This document shows, one piece after another, positions 32,042-41,502 of a stretch of 64,000 nt of DNA. The notes under the pieces were generated by a model. That model searched no databases. It had not been told where the DNA came from and saw only the letters and a program-made list of their open reading frames with translations. Numbering within the stretch: position 1 is the first letter of the stretch; every line of letters begins with the position of its first letter. The DNA lies in the NCBI RefSeq assembly GCF_009806555.1, contig NZ_VUOK01000045.1:1-64000 (forward strand), read 5' to 3'. A program made the translations under genes and the position numbers. This DNA is from Methylobacterium sp. 2A. Lineage in GTDB: Bacteria > Pseudomonadota > Alphaproteobacteria > Rhizobiales > Beijerinckiaceae.

Positions 32042-34993
32042 ATGCAGCCCGCCATGCAGCCCGCCACCCTGCGCGACACGCTCCACCCCCGCCTCCGCGT
32101 CGCGGACCAGAACACCGCGGAGGCCCGGCTCGCCGAGATCGCGGCCGCCCTTCCGCCGGGCTTCCTGACGCCCGCCTGCCGTGACCTGCTCCTGGGTCTC
32201 GCCGACCATTCCCCCTTCCTCTGGCAGGCCTGCCGGCGGGCGCCGGAGCGCCTCGTCGCCCTGCTGGAACAGCCGCCGGAGGCGGCAAGCCGGGCCATCA
32301 TCGCCCGCCAGCGTGCGGCCGGCGCGGCCGGCGCGGCCGGCGGGACGAATCCCGACCTCGCGGAAATCGGACGGCGGCTGCGCGCCAACCGGGAGGCGCA
32401 CGCGCTCCTCGTGGCCCTCGCCGATCTCGGCGGCTGCTGGGACGTCGCGGCCGTCACCCGGGCGCTGACCGATTTCGCCGACGCCTCGGTGAGCGCGGCG
32501 ACCGAGGCGCTGCTGCGGCAGGGGATGGCGGCCGGGCGCTTCCGGCCGCCGGATCCGGACGCGCCGCAGGCCGGATCGGGGCTGATCGTCCTGGGACTGG
32601 GCAAGCTCGGCGGCGGCGAGCTGAACTATTCCAGCGACATCGATCTCGTGATCTTCTACGAGAACGAAGCCGCGGCCTCCGCGACCGGCGGCGATCCAAA
32701 ACCGTTCTTCGTCAAGCTGGCACAGGGGCTGGTGAAGCTCCTGTCCGACCGGAGCGCGGAGGGCTACGTCCACCGCATCGACTACCGGTTGCGGCCGGAT
32801 CCGGGCTCGACCGCGGTCGCCCTCTCGACGGGCTTCGCCTTCGACTATTACCAGACGCTGGGCCAGAACTGGGAGCGCGCCGCCTTCATCAAGGCCCGGC
32901 CGGTCGCGGGCGACATCCCGGCGGGCGAGGCGTTCCTGGCCGAACTCGCGCCGTTCATCTGGCGGCGGCACTTCGATTTCCCGGCCATTGCCGAGATCCA
33001 CGCCCTCAAGCGGCAGATCCACATGGTCCGCGGCCACGAGACCATCGCGGTCGCCGGCCACGACATCAAGATCGGCCGCGGCGGCATCCGGGAGATCGAG
33101 TTCTTCGTCCAGACGCAGCAGCTCGTCTTCGGCGGCCGCAAGCCCTCCTTAAGGGGCCGCTCCACCGTGGCGATGCTCGACGGCCTCGCGGCGGCGGGCT
33201 GGATCGACGCACAGGCCCGGGACGAGCTGACCGAGGCCTACGGCTTCCTGCGCACCCTGGAGCACCGGATCCAGATGGTCCGCGACGAGCAGACCCAGCG
33301 CCTGCCGACCGGCACCGAGGCGCTGACCGGGCTCGCCCTGTTCGCGGGCTTCCCGGATCTCGCGGCCTTCGAGGCGGCGTTCCTGCATCAGGCCGGCCGG
33401 GTCCAGGCCCATTACGCCCTGCTGTTCGAGGCGGAGGATCCCGCCGCCGAGGCCGGCCTCGTGTTCGGCGAAGGCGAGGCGCCCGAGCCCGAGACCCTGG
33501 CGCGGCTCGCGGCCTTCGGCTTCCGCGAGCCGGAGCGCGCCTGGGAGACCGTGCAGGGCTGGCATCGCGGCCGCCGCCCGGCCCTGCGCACGGCCCGAGC
33601 CCGGGAGATCCTCGCCGAGATGCTGCCGGCGCTTCTGCGGGCCCTCGGCGGCACCGCCGATCCGGACGCGGCCTTGCTCGCCCTCGACCGGGCCTTCGCG
33701 CGGATGCCGGCGGTGGCGGAACTCCTGGCCATCCTGCGCGCGCACGAGCGCCTGCGCGTGCTGTTCGCCGACATCCTCGGCACGGCGCCGCGCCTCGCCG
33801 ATACGGTGGGCCTGAGCCCGCACGTCCTCGACACCGTGCTCGACCCGGATTTCGTCACGCCGGATCCGGATCCGGACGCGGTGCGCGCCCAGTACCGGGC
33901 TTTGGTCGGCCAGCCGGCGAGCCACGAGGAGTTCCTGGATCGCTGCCGGGACGCCACCCGGCAGATGAATTTCGTGACCGGCGCGCGCCTGCTCTCGGGC
34001 ATCCTGACGCCCCGGCAGGCCGGGGAGGCCTACGCGTCCATCGCCGATGCGACGGTGGCGCTCAGCCTGGAGGCGGAGGCGCGCCGCTTCGCGCAGGATC
34101 ACGGCGCCGTGCCGAAGGGGCGGTGCTGCGTCCTGGCGCTCGGCCGGCTCGGATCGCGCCAGCTCAGCGCCGAATCCGATCTCGATCTCGTGTTCCTGTA
34201 CGATTTCGATCCCGAGGACCGCACCAGCGACGGCCCGCGCCACCTCGACGCGGTGGTGGCGTACAACCGCCTCGCGCAGCGCCTCACCGCGGCGCTCACC
34301 ACGGCGACGCGGCGTGGCCGGCTCTACGCGGTCGATCTGCGCCTGCGGCCCTACGGCAGCCACAGCCCGCCCGCCGTGCAGTTGACCGGCTTCACCACCT
34401 ATCACCGCGAGGCGGCGGAGCTGTGGGAGCATATGGCGCTGGCCCGGGCCCGGATCGTGGCGGGCGACGCCACCCTCGGTGCGGCCGTCATGGCCGAGAT
34501 CGCCGCGATTCTGTCCCAACCGCGCGAACCCGCCCAAGTCTGCGCCGAGGCGGGGGCGATGCGCACCCTGGTCGCGCAGGAACGCGGCGATGCCGGCCCC
34601 TACGACCTGAAGCTCGCCCCCGGCGCCCTGTTCGACCTCGACTTCCTGGCCCAGGCCATCGTGCTGAGCCACGCGCATGACTGGCCGGACTGCATCGGGC
34701 TCAGCGCGGAGGCCGTGTTCCGCGGGGCGGCGGCGCGCGGCCTGCTGCCACCCGAGACAGCAGAGGCCCTCGCCGAGACCTACGGGTTCCTCGACGCGGT
34801 CTATCAGTGGCAACGGCTGGTGATGGCCGATCCCGCCGCGGAGCCGTCCGGGACGGCGGCCCGGCAGATCGCCAAGGCGGTGGGCCTGCCGGACGCGCGC
34901 AGCCTCGCGGCGGAGCTGCACCGCCACCGGCGCCGGAGCCAGGCCCTGCTGGCGCGGATCCGGCGGTCCTCGCGGCGGGCGGCCAGCCCTTGA
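32042..34993 (+). CDS. glnE: Bifunctional glutamine-synthetase adenylyltransferase/deadenylase GlnE
   Basis: 983 aa, normal length. Two nucleotidyltransferase domains are visible: N-terminal LGKLGGGELNYSSDIDLVIF (about residues 184-203) for deadenylation and C-terminal ALGRLGSRQLSAESDLDLVF for adenylation, each followed by PII-type linkers (LRPDPGSTAVALSTGF, LRLRPYGSHSPPAVQLTGF). It tunes GlnA activity by nitrogen state. The start chosen is the first ATG at 32042; 32054 is an equal option. It is divergent from chpT; the 365-bp gap holds no gene. Confidence 0.95.
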   Translation: MQPAMQPATLRDTLHPRLRVADQNTAEARLAEIAAALPPGFLTPACRDLLLGLADHSPFLWQACRRAPERLVALLEQPPEAASRAIIARQRAAGAAGAAGGTNPDLAEIGRRLRANREAHALLVALADLGGCWDVAAVTRALTDFADASVSAATEALLRQGMAAGRFRPPDPDAPQAGSGLIVLGLGKLGGGELNYSSDIDLVIFYENEAAASATGGDPKPFFVKLAQGLVKLLSDRSAEGYVHRIDYRLRPDPGSTAVALSTGFAFDYYQTLGQNWERAAFIKARPVAGDIPAGEAFLAELAPFIWRRHFDFPAIAEIHALKRQIHMVRGHETIAVAGHDIKIGRGGIREIEFFVQTQQLVFGGRKPSLRGRSTVAMLDGLAAAGWIDAQARDELTEAYGFLRTLEHRIQMVRDEQTQRLPTGTEALTGLALFAGFPDLAAFEAAFLHQAGRVQAHYALLFEAEDPAAEAGLVFGEGEAPEPETLARLAAFGFREPERAWETVQGWHRGRRPALRTARAREILAEMLPALLRALGGTADPDAALLALDRAFARMPAVAELLAILRAHERLRVLFADILGTAPRLADTVGLSPHVLDTVLDPDFVTPDPDPDAVRAQYRALVGQPASHEEFLDRCRDATRQMNFVTGARLLSGILTPRQAGEAYASIADATVALSLEAEARRFAQDHGAVPKGRCCVLALGRLGSRQLSAESDLDLVFLYDFDPEDRTSDGPRHLDAVVAYNRLAQRLTAALTTATRRGRLYAVDLRLRPYGSHSPPAVQLTGFTTYHREAAELWEHMALARARIVAGDATLGAAVMAEIAAILSQPREPAQVCAEAGAMRTLVAQERGDAGPYDLKLAPGALFDLDFLAQAIVLSHAHDWPDCIGLSAEAVFRGAAARGLLPPETAEALAETYGFLDAVYQWQRLVMADPAAEPSGTAARQIAKAVGLPDARSLAAELHRHRRRSQALLARIRRSSRRAASP

Positions 34994-35166
34994 GCTGCGT
35001 TCCGCGCGGAAGAGCCAGCCGCCGCAGCGCGGGTGTCGGCAGCAGCACCGAGACCGCAGACGCGCCGGGGATTGAACGCCAGATTGCGGATCGATGGCCG
35101 ATTCGTACGGTGAACCGTCGACATCGCGCGTCCGCTCGGGCATTCAATGAGGTCTTGGGAGGGACC

Positions 35167-36048
35167 ATGACGGGCACGGCGACGATCTCGACGCCTGAGC
35201 GCGAGCGGATTGCCGCGGCGCTCGCCGAGATCGCCTGCGCGGCGGGCGAGATCCTGCGCCGCTATCACCGGGGTCCCTGCCCCCACGCCCTGAAGCCGGA
35301 CGGCACCCCGTCGAGCGCTGCCGATGTCGAGGCCGAGGATTTCATCGTCGCCGCCCTGGCCGCGCAATTCCCCGGCATCGCGGTCGTGGCCGAGGAGCGC
35401 GCGTCCGCGGCGCGGGGCGCCCTGGCGGTGCCGGCCGGGACCTTCTTCCTGGTCGATCCCCTGGACGGGACCCGCGACTTCCTGGCCGGCACGCCGGATT
35501 ATTCGGTCAACATCGCCCTGGTGGCGGGCGAGCGCCCGGTGGCGGCGGCCCTGGCGGCACCGGGTCTCGACCGGGTCTGGTGGGCGGGCACGAAGGCCGT
35601 CGAAGCTTCGGTGACCGCGGGCCGCCCCGGCGCCGGGCGTCCGGTCCACGCGCGGGCCGCGCCGGCGGCCGGCCTCGTGGCGCTCGGCAGCCGCCGGCAC
35701 GGCGATGCCGAGACCGAGACCTGCCTCGCCGCCCTCCCGGTGACGGAGACGCGCCATTTCGGCTCCGCCCTCAAGTTCGGGCTGATCGCGGCCGGCGAGG
35801 CCGATCTCTACATCCGCTGCGGCCCGACCATGGAATGGGACACGGCGGCAGGCGACCACATCGTGGCGGCCGCCGGGGGCTGCGTGGTGGTGCCGGGGGG
35901 CGGCCCGATCCGCTACGGACAGCACGGATCAGACTATCGCAACGGGCCGTTCGCGGCGCTCGGCGATCCATCCCTGGCCCCGCGCCTCGCCCTGCCCGCC
36001 GCCTGCGGCACGAGCGCCGGCCGGCCGACGCTCAGCGCGGCGTCGTAG
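35167..36048 (+). CDS. cysQ: 3'(2'),5'-bisphosphate nucleotidase CysQ
   Basis: 293 aa from ATG 35167 behind TTGGGAGGGACC. Inositol-monophosphatase fold: Glu of the metal site in VVAEERASAA, the core DPLDGTRDFLAGTPDYSVNI (metal-binding DPLDGT), and a late WDTAAGDHIVAAAGG. It hydrolyses PAP (and PAPS) to AMP, which protects sulfate assimilation. A further sulfur gene in the window, though not in an operon with the sulfite genes. Its 3' end overlaps the convergent YHS gene by 17 bp. Confidence 0.9.
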   Translation: MTGTATISTPERERIAAALAEIACAAGEILRRYHRGPCPHALKPDGTPSSAADVEAEDFIVAALAAQFPGIAVVAEERASAARGALAVPAGTFFLVDPLDGTRDFLAGTPDYSVNIALVAGERPVAAALAAPGLDRVWWAGTKAVEASVTAGRPGAGRPVHARAAPAAGLVALGSRRHGDAETETCLAALPVTETRHFGSALKFGLIAAGEADLYIRCGPTMEWDTAAGDHIVAAAGGCVVVPGGGPIRYGQHGSDYRNGPFAALGDPSLAPRLALPAACGTSAGRPTLSAAS

Positions 36049-36541
36049 GCGCCGCGTCGGGCTGGTCGCGCAGGCCCGGCCAGGCGGCCTCCGCCCGGCC
36101 GGCGAGGCCGGGATCGGCCAGGAACCGGGCACGGCGCCCCGCGTCCCGGAACAGGTAGAGGCGGTTGCCGATCACCGCGAAGACCAGGGGATCGGCATCC
36201 ACCAGCCGGCCGTCGAGGATTCCGGCGGCGTCGTAGCCCCCGAGCCGGGGCGCGTAGACGGTGGGGTCGTCCCGGAAGACTTCGCGGTTGGCATTGCTGG
36301 CGAAGCGCCAGACCCGTCCACCCCAGGTCAGCTCAAACCGGCCCGTCCCGGCGACCGGGCCGCCCTCCAGGAAGTAGCTGACCGGATCGAAGCCGTTGAG
36401 CGTCAGCAATGCGATCGGCGCCCCCAGCGACTCGCCCGCCGCCGGCCCGGCCAGCACCAGGGCGGCGCAGACGGCGATCGCGCGCGCCCGCCCCAGCCGG
36501 CGCGGCGCGCGGGGTGCGGGGTCAGGACGCGTTAACCACAT
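36032..36541 (-). CDS. Secreted YHS-domain-like protein
   Basis: 169 aa with an N-terminal signal (AIAVCAALVLAGPAAG after an Arg-rich n-region). The domain reads TLNGFDPVSYFLEGGPVAGTGRF and then WRFASNANREVFRDDPTVYAP with GGYDA, the pattern of YHS proteins, but the Cys and His metal ligands of some YHS relatives are not clear. Function is unknown, probably periplasmic. Its stop overlaps the cysQ end convergently. Confidence 0.75.
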   Translation of the reverse strand: MWLTRPDPAPRAPRRLGRARAIAVCAALVLAGPAAGESLGAPIALLTLNGFDPVSYFLEGGPVAGTGRFELTWGGRVWRFASNANREVFRDDPTVYAPRLGGYDAAGILDGRLVDADPLVFAVIGNRLYLFRDAGRRARFLADPGLAGRAEAAWPGLRDQPDAAPTTPR

Positions 36542-36708
36542 CTTGCGAATTCCCCCGGAAGCTGATCCGACTCATCCGACCGGACACCCGCGGGATCGCG
36601 GATCAGGCGGGATGATCCCCCGGGCCGCCGCCGGTGCCGGCCGGGCGGGACGAGAGCGACACAGATCCATCGCACGAACCGTTAATCGAACCGGGCGAGG
36701 AGACAACG

Positions 36709-37320
36709 ATGACGGCACGAGACGATCGCGGCCCCGACCGGCGCCGCCTGCTGCGCGCGGGCCTCGCCCTGGCGCTCGGCGCCCCCTTCGGCATCCCGGG
36801 CAAAGCCCTGGCGCGGGGCGAGGATGGCGACACGCCCGAGACCTTCCGCCCCGGCGAGATCGTGGAATCGGGCCACCGGTTCTTCGGCTCGGTCTCCCGC
36901 GGCCTCGCGCTGACCGTCGAGGAGGCGGGCCGGCGCTGGGGCGAGCCGAACGGCTACATCCTCGGCCAGGAGGGCGGCGGCGCCGTGGTGGCGGGCGTCC
37001 GCTACGGCGAGGGGACCCTCTACACCCGCAATGCCGGCCAGCGGCGCATCTACTGGCAGGGGCCGTCGCTCGGCTTCGACGTGGGCGGCGACGGGGCGCG
37101 CACCATGATGCTCGTCTACAACCTGCCGAACGTGCGCGACCTGTATCGCCGCTTCGCCGGCGTCGACGGCTCGGCCTATCTCGTGGGCGGCTTCGGCATG
37201 ACCGCGGTGGTCAACGACCGGATCATCGTGGTGCCGATCCGCAGCGGCGTCGGCGCGCGGCTCGGCATCAATGTCGGGTATCTGAAATTCACCCGTGAGC
37301 CGACCTGGAACCCGTTCTGA
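36709..37320 (+). CDS. DUF1134 (EipA-family) periplasmic protein
   Basis: 203 aa from ATG 36709 behind GAGGAGA; an upstream frame from 36634 has no ribosome site. The N-terminus has a Tat-like RRRLLRAGLALALGAPFGIP signal. The conserved body includes AGQRRIYWQGPSLGFDVGGD, RTMMLVYNLPNVRDLYRRF and GVGARLGINVGYLKFTREPT, close to DUF1134 proteins. In Brucella and Caulobacter this family supports envelope integrity. It is monocistronic. Confidence 0.85.
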   Translation: MTARDDRGPDRRRLLRAGLALALGAPFGIPGKALARGEDGDTPETFRPGEIVESGHRFFGSVSRGLALTVEEAGRRWGEPNGYILGQEGGGAVVAGVRYGEGTLYTRNAGQRRIYWQGPSLGFDVGGDGARTMMLVYNLPNVRDLYRRFAGVDGSAYLVGGFGMTAVVNDRIIVVPIRSGVGARLGINVGYLKFTREPTWNPF

Positions 37321-37417
37321 TGCATCGGCGCGACGATCGGATTTCACCCTTCGGATCAACCTGGGCTAGAGTGGAGACGGGCCGGGTCGTCCGGCCGGAT
37401 GCGCGGGTTGTTCCCTC

Positions 37418-38122
37418 GTGATCGAAGCGGTGATGATCTTCGCGCTGGGCTTCCTGGCGGCGAGCCTGTGCGGCCTGCTGCTGCTGCCGGCCCTCAACGC
37501 CCGCGCCGCCCGGCTGGCCCGGCGGCGGGCCGAGGCGCGCCTGCCCCTGTCGCCGGCCGAGATCGCCGCCGAGCGCGATTTCCTGCGCGCGCAATTCGCG
37601 GTCCAGCAGCGCCGCCTGGAGCGCAAGGCCGAGACCGCGGAGGCCAAGCGCCAGGCCGAGATGGCCGCGCTCGGCGCCGGCACGATGCGGGTGGCAGCCC
37701 TCGCCCGCGACGTCGCGGCCCGGGACGCCGAGATCGCTCAGGTCCAGGCCAAGACCCGGGAACTCGAGACCGAGCTCGTTCTCGCCCGCGACGACGGCAC
37801 CGCGAGCCTCGCCACGCTTCACGCGCTCGAGGAGGCCCATGCCGACCTCCTCGACACGCTGCTGGGCCTGCGGCAGACGGCGCGACACGCGGCCGAGCCG
37901 GATGCCGTGGCGGCCGAGCGCGACGACCTGCGCGCGAGCCTGAAGGCGGCCGAGGAGGCCCTGGCCCTGACGCTCGCGGATCGCCAATCGGATCGTCAGG
38001 CCGGCATCGAGCGGGAGAACGCGGATCTGCGCCGGCGAATCGCGGAGGTGGCCGACGCCGTGACGAGCCAGGGCCGCCTGCCCCGGGCCGCCTATCCGGC
38101 CGCCCAGCCGGAGCGCGTCTGA
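37418..38122 (+). CDS. Membrane-anchored coiled-coil hypothetical protein
   Basis: 234 aa from GTG 37418. One N-terminal membrane segment (MIFALGFLAASLCGLLLLPA, residues about 6-25) is followed by a long coiled coil: Glu/Ala/Arg heptads from about 45 to 125, then another from 160 to 215. No enzyme domain is seen. The topology resembles small inner-membrane scaffolds. No family is assigned. Confidence 0.7.
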   Translation: MIEAVMIFALGFLAASLCGLLLLPALNARAARLARRRAEARLPLSPAEIAAERDFLRAQFAVQQRRLERKAETAEAKRQAEMAALGAGTMRVAALARDVAARDAEIAQVQAKTRELETELVLARDDGTASLATLHALEEAHADLLDTLLGLRQTARHAAEPDAVAAERDDLRASLKAAEEALALTLADRQSDRQAGIERENADLRRRIAEVADAVTSQGRLPRAAYPAAQPERV

Positions 38123-38258
38123 CCCGGTCTCGGGCTGTCCCACCGGGCCCGCGGGGCGGAAACCTGCGTCGCGCGCCTTGTTTCGACCATGCAAAGGCCC
38201 CATCGCAGCGCGGACGCCTTCTGCACGTCTCCATTTCCGACAGATGGTACGGATACCC

Positions 38259-38561
38259 ATGCGCCTGAAGCCAATCATCCTCGCCGTCGCGGCGGCCACT
38301 GCCCTGACGCTGCCGGCAGCGGCGCAGCAGTCGAAGCGCGGCAACGAGACCCTGAAGAAGTACTGCACCGGCGATTACCTGACCTATTGCGGTAGTCTGG
38401 CGCCCGACGATCCGGCCACTGATGCCTGCTTCCAGAGGAACTGGAAGAAGCTCAGCGAGAACTGCCGCCGTGCGATCGACGCCTACGAGGCCGAGCAGCA
38501 GCAGGACGCCCCGACCAAGGACCGGCAGGGCGCCCAGGGCGGCCGGGAACGCCGCGGCTGA
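38259..38561 (+). CDS. Small secreted Cys-containing protein
   Basis: 100 aa from ATG 38259. A Sec signal (KPIILAVAAATALTLPAAAQ) is followed by a short mature part with four Cys: KYCTGDYLTYCGSLAP and ACFQRNWKKLSENC. The Cys pairs suggest two disulfides in the periplasm. The C-terminal 30 residues are Gln/Arg/Gly-rich and disordered. Similar small proteins are common in Rhizobiales; function is unknown. Confidence 0.7.
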   Translation: MRLKPIILAVAAATALTLPAAAQQSKRGNETLKKYCTGDYLTYCGSLAPDDPATDACFQRNWKKLSENCRRAIDAYEAEQQQDAPTKDRQGAQGGRERRG

Positions 38562-38682
38562 GGCCGGCGCGCGCCCCGAGGCTGTTGCGGCCGCGCGCTC
38601 GCGCCGGCGGCCGCCAACCGCTAAGGTCGGGCTCCCGCCGGCGCCCCACGCGCCGGTGCCGAGCCCGCCGGACCCTCGTGCG

Positions 38683-39036
38683 ATGTTGTCGAACCCCGCC
38701 CTGAAACTCTTCGCCGCATCCGGCCTCGCCGCCCTCGCGCTCGCCGGCTGCGGACGGCGCGGCGCCCTGGAACCGCCGCAGACCTCCGCGCCCGCGCCGG
38801 CCAACGCCGCGCAGGCCGGTTCGGACACGGTGAACGGCCGCCGGACCCTGCCGGTCTCGGTGGGCCTCGGCGGCGGCGCGCCGGAGCCGGATCCCGCGTC
38901 GGTCCGCGCCGGGGACGAGCTGTCGACGGCGGCGGTGCCGCCGGGCGGCACCGAAGCGCCGGTGCAGACGAGCCGCGGCGCGCGGCGGGGTTACCGCGTT
39001 CCGAAGGACCCTTTCATTCTGGATCCGCTGCTGTAG
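38683..39036 (+). CDS. lptM: LptM-like lipoprotein
   Basis: 117 aa from ATG 38683. Lipobox LALAGC places the lipidated Cys near residue 22, right before GRRGALEPP, as in LptM (YifL), which helps LptD-LptE maturation in the outer membrane. The rest is Pro/Ala-rich and ends YRVPKDPFILDPLL, a tail seen in alphaproteobacterial homologues. It lies upstream of lysA, the usual neighbour. Confidence 0.8.
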   Translation: MLSNPALKLFAASGLAALALAGCGRRGALEPPQTSAPAPANAAQAGSDTVNGRRTLPVSVGLGGGAPEPDPASVRAGDELSTAAVPPGGTEAPVQTSRGARRGYRVPKDPFILDPLL

Positions 39037-39077
39037 AGGGCGGGGGCCGGGGCTTCGTACCGCTGTCCGAGTCCGGA

Positions 39078-39093
39078 TGTTTCACGGGAAACA
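39078..39093. promoter_or_regulatory. parS-like site
   Basis: TGTTTCACGGGAAACA matches the ParB site consensus TGTTTCACGTGAAACA in 15 of 16 positions, with one base (G for T at position 10) breaking the palindrome. It lies in the 91-bp gap before lysA. ParB sites cluster near the chromosome origin, so this may mark an origin-proximal location or be a lone chance copy. Confidence 0.5.
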
Positions 39094-39127
39094 CCTCCGC
39101 CCCGGCGCCAGACGAGACACGGCCGAG

Positions 39128-40396
39128 ATGCACCATTTCCACTACCGCGACGGCCGGCTGCACGCCGAGGACGTCGACCTGACGGACCTCGCCGCGGAAG
39201 TCGGCACGCCGTTCTACTGCTACAGCACCGCCACGCTGGAGCGACATTACCGCGTCTTCGCCGAGGCCTTCGCGGGGGACGACGCGCTGGTCTGCTTCGC
39301 CATGAAGGCGAACTCGAACCAGGCGGTGCTGCGCACCCTCGCGGCCCGGGGCGCCGGGATGGATATCGTCTCGGGGGGCGAGTTGCACCGGGCGCTGGCG
39401 GCCGGGGTCGATCCCGGCAAGATCGTCTTCTCCGGCGTCGGCAAGACCCGGGCCGAGATGGAGGCCGCGCTCAAGGCCGGCATCTTCTGCTTCAACGTGG
39501 AGAGCGAGCCGGAACTCGCGGCGCTCTCCGCGACCGCCACGGCCCTCGGCGTCACGGCGCCGGTCTCGATCCGGGTGAATCCGGACGTCGATGCCGGCAC
39601 CCACGCCAAGATCTCCACCGGCAAGTACGAGAACAAGTTCGGCATCCCGATCACCCGGGCGCCGGCGGTCTACCGAGCGGCGGCCGCGCTGCCGGGCCTC
39701 GCGGTGCACGGCGTCGACATGCATATCGGCAGCCAGATCACCGATCTCGCGCCCTTCGCGGACGCGGCGCGGCTGCTCGCCGGTCTCGCCCGGGACCTGA
39801 TGGCGGCGGGCCATCCGCTGCGCCACATCGATTTCGGCGGCGGCCTCGGCATCCCCTACCGCGACGACAACGCCCCGCCCCCCGATCCGGCGGCGCTCGC
39901 CGCGACCCTGCGGCCGCATTTCGCGCCGCTCGGCCTGCGGCCGGTCTTCGAGATCGGCCGGATGATCGCCGGCAATGCGGGAATCCTGGTGACCCGGGTT
40001 CTGTACGTGAAGCACAGCGAAGGCCGCACCTTCGTGATCGTCGACGGGGCGATGAACGACCTGATCCGCCCGACCCTGTACGAGGCCTATCACGGCCTGC
40101 GCCCGGTCGCGGAGCCGGGGCCCGACACGCCGTGGCACGTCGTCGACGTGGTCGGCCCGGTCTGCGAGAGCGGCGACTATCTCGCCCTCAACCGGGAGAT
40201 GCCGGAGGTGAAGGCCGGCGACCTGATCGCCGTGATGAGCGCGGGCGCCTACGGGGCGGTCCAGGCCTGCACCTACAACACCCGGCCGCTGGTGCCGGAG
40301 GTTCTGGTGCGGGGCGATCGGGCCGCGATCGTGCGTCCGCGCGTCGAGGTCGAGGCGCTCGTCGCCCTCGACCGGGTGCCGGATTGGCTGGCGTGA
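39128..40396 (+). CDS. lysA: Diaminopimelate decarboxylase
   Basis: 422 aa from ATG 39128 (an earlier in-frame ATG at 39077 crosses the parS-like site). PLP enzyme: the Lys of the Schiff base is in VCFAMKANSNQAVL, followed by VDMHIGSQITDLAPF and the DFGGGLGIPYR glycine loop; the C-terminal EIGRMIAGNAGILVTRVLYV and VVGPVCESGDYLA supply the substrate side with the Cys. It makes lysine from meso-diaminopimelate. It is coupled to the following glycosyltransferase by a 4-bp overlap. Confidence 0.95.
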   Translation: MHHFHYRDGRLHAEDVDLTDLAAEVGTPFYCYSTATLERHYRVFAEAFAGDDALVCFAMKANSNQAVLRTLAARGAGMDIVSGGELHRALAAGVDPGKIVFSGVGKTRAEMEAALKAGIFCFNVESEPELAALSATATALGVTAPVSIRVNPDVDAGTHAKISTGKYENKFGIPITRAPAVYRAAAALPGLAVHGVDMHIGSQITDLAPFADAARLLAGLARDLMAAGHPLRHIDFGGGLGIPYRDDNAPPPDPAALAATLRPHFAPLGLRPVFEIGRMIAGNAGILVTRVLYVKHSEGRTFVIVDGAMNDLIRPTLYEAYHGLRPVAEPGPDTPWHVVDVVGPVCESGDYLALNREMPEVKAGDLIAVMSAGAYGAVQACTYNTRPLVPEVLVRGDRAAIVRPRVEVEALVALDRVPDWLA

Positions 40397-41226
40397 GCGT
40401 CACACCGACAGGCGGCGCCGGCCCCCTCCCCCTGTCGATCTTCGTCATCGCCCACAACGAGGCGGACCGGATCGGCGCGACGATCCGGGCGGTGCGCGCC
40501 CTGACCGACGACCTCGTGGTGGTCGATTCGGGCTCGACCGACGGCACGCAGGCGCTGGCCGAAGCGCTCGGCGCACGGGTGATCCACAATCCCTGGCCGG
40601 GCTACGGGCCGCAGAAGCGCTTTGCCGAAGAGCAGTGCCGCCATGTCTGGCTCCTGAACCTCGACGCCGACGAGGTGGTGCCGGACACGCTCGCCCGGGA
40701 GATCCGCGCCCTGTTCGCACAGGGCGAGCCGCGGCGTCCGGCCTGGCGGATCGGCATCGCCGAGATCTTTCCCGGCGAGGCGCGTCCGCACCCGCTGGCC
40801 TACACGCTGACGCCGGTGCGGCTCTACCGGAAGGACCGGGGCCGCTACGCCGCCTCGCCGGTCCACGACCGCGTGGCGCTGGAACCGGGGGTGACGGCGG
40901 GGCGGCTCAAGGGCGTGATCCACCATTTCTCGGTGCGCTCGCTCGGCGATCAACTCGACAAGCTCAACCGCTACTCGGACCAGCAGGCGGACGACCTGGA
41001 GGCGCGCGGGGTGGTGATTCCGGACTGGCGGGTCTTCGTCGAGCTGCCGGGCAATTTCCTGAAGGCCTATCTCGGCCGCCGCCATTTCGTGCGGGGCACT
41101 TACGGTTTCCTGACGGCGATGAACTACGCGATCTCGCGGCATCTGCGCATCGCCAAGCACGTCGAGCGCCGCCGCTTGGCGGCGGTTCGTCAGGACCGGG
41201 TTGACCCGCCCGGGCCGACCTTCTAG
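40393..41226 (+). CDS. Family 2 glycosyltransferase (WaaE/KdtX-like)
   Basis: 277 aa from GTG 40393, overlapping the lysA stop (GTGA). The GT2 fold shows LSIFVIAHNEADRIGATIRA, VVDSGSTDGT and the metal-binding LNLDADEVV. The length and the KRFAEEQCRHVWLL and RLYRKDRGRYAASPVHDRV segments fit lipopolysaccharide-core glycosyltransferases of the WaaE type. It acts on the cytoplasmic face in envelope synthesis. Confidence 0.85.
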   Translation: MSVTPTGGAGPLPLSIFVIAHNEADRIGATIRAVRALTDDLVVVDSGSTDGTQALAEALGARVIHNPWPGYGPQKRFAEEQCRHVWLLNLDADEVVPDTLAREIRALFAQGEPRRPAWRIGIAEIFPGEARPHPLAYTLTPVRLYRKDRGRYAASPVHDRVALEPGVTAGRLKGVIHHFSVRSLGDQLDKLNRYSDQQADDLEARGVVIPDWRVFVELPGNFLKAYLGRRHFVRGTYGFLTAMNYAISRHLRIAKHVERRRLAAVRQDRVDPPGPTF

Positions 41227-41238
41227 AGCCAGAACGCC

Positions 41239-41330
41239 GGAGACGTGGCCGAGCGGCTGAAGGCACTCGTTTGCTAAATGAGCATACCCAGAAATGGGTA
41301 TCGAGGGTTCGAATCCCTCCGTCTCCGCCA
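41239..41330 (+). tRNA. tRNA-Ser (GCT anticodon)
   Basis: 92 nt with encoded CCA. The acceptor GGAGACG pairs with CGTCTCC; the anticodon loop TTGCTAA gives GCT; a long variable arm (ATACCCAGAAATGGGTAT) is typical of Ser; the T loop is TTCGAAT. Accessory DNA follows immediately on the 3' side, as for tRNA-anchored islands, but no copy of the tRNA end was found downstream. Confidence 0.94.
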
Positions 41331-41502
41331 CCTATGCATCGCCGCGAAAAGCGCAGCGATTACAACGGCCCGGCGGCATCTACGATCCACGAAGTACCGC
41401 AAAAGTACCACAGATTCCTGGGCACCGCGTACCACGGCCGCCGCGCGAATCCACAGGATCGGGCACCCTGTCCTTGCCGGCGCCGGTTGAAAGCCTGGAC
41501 GC

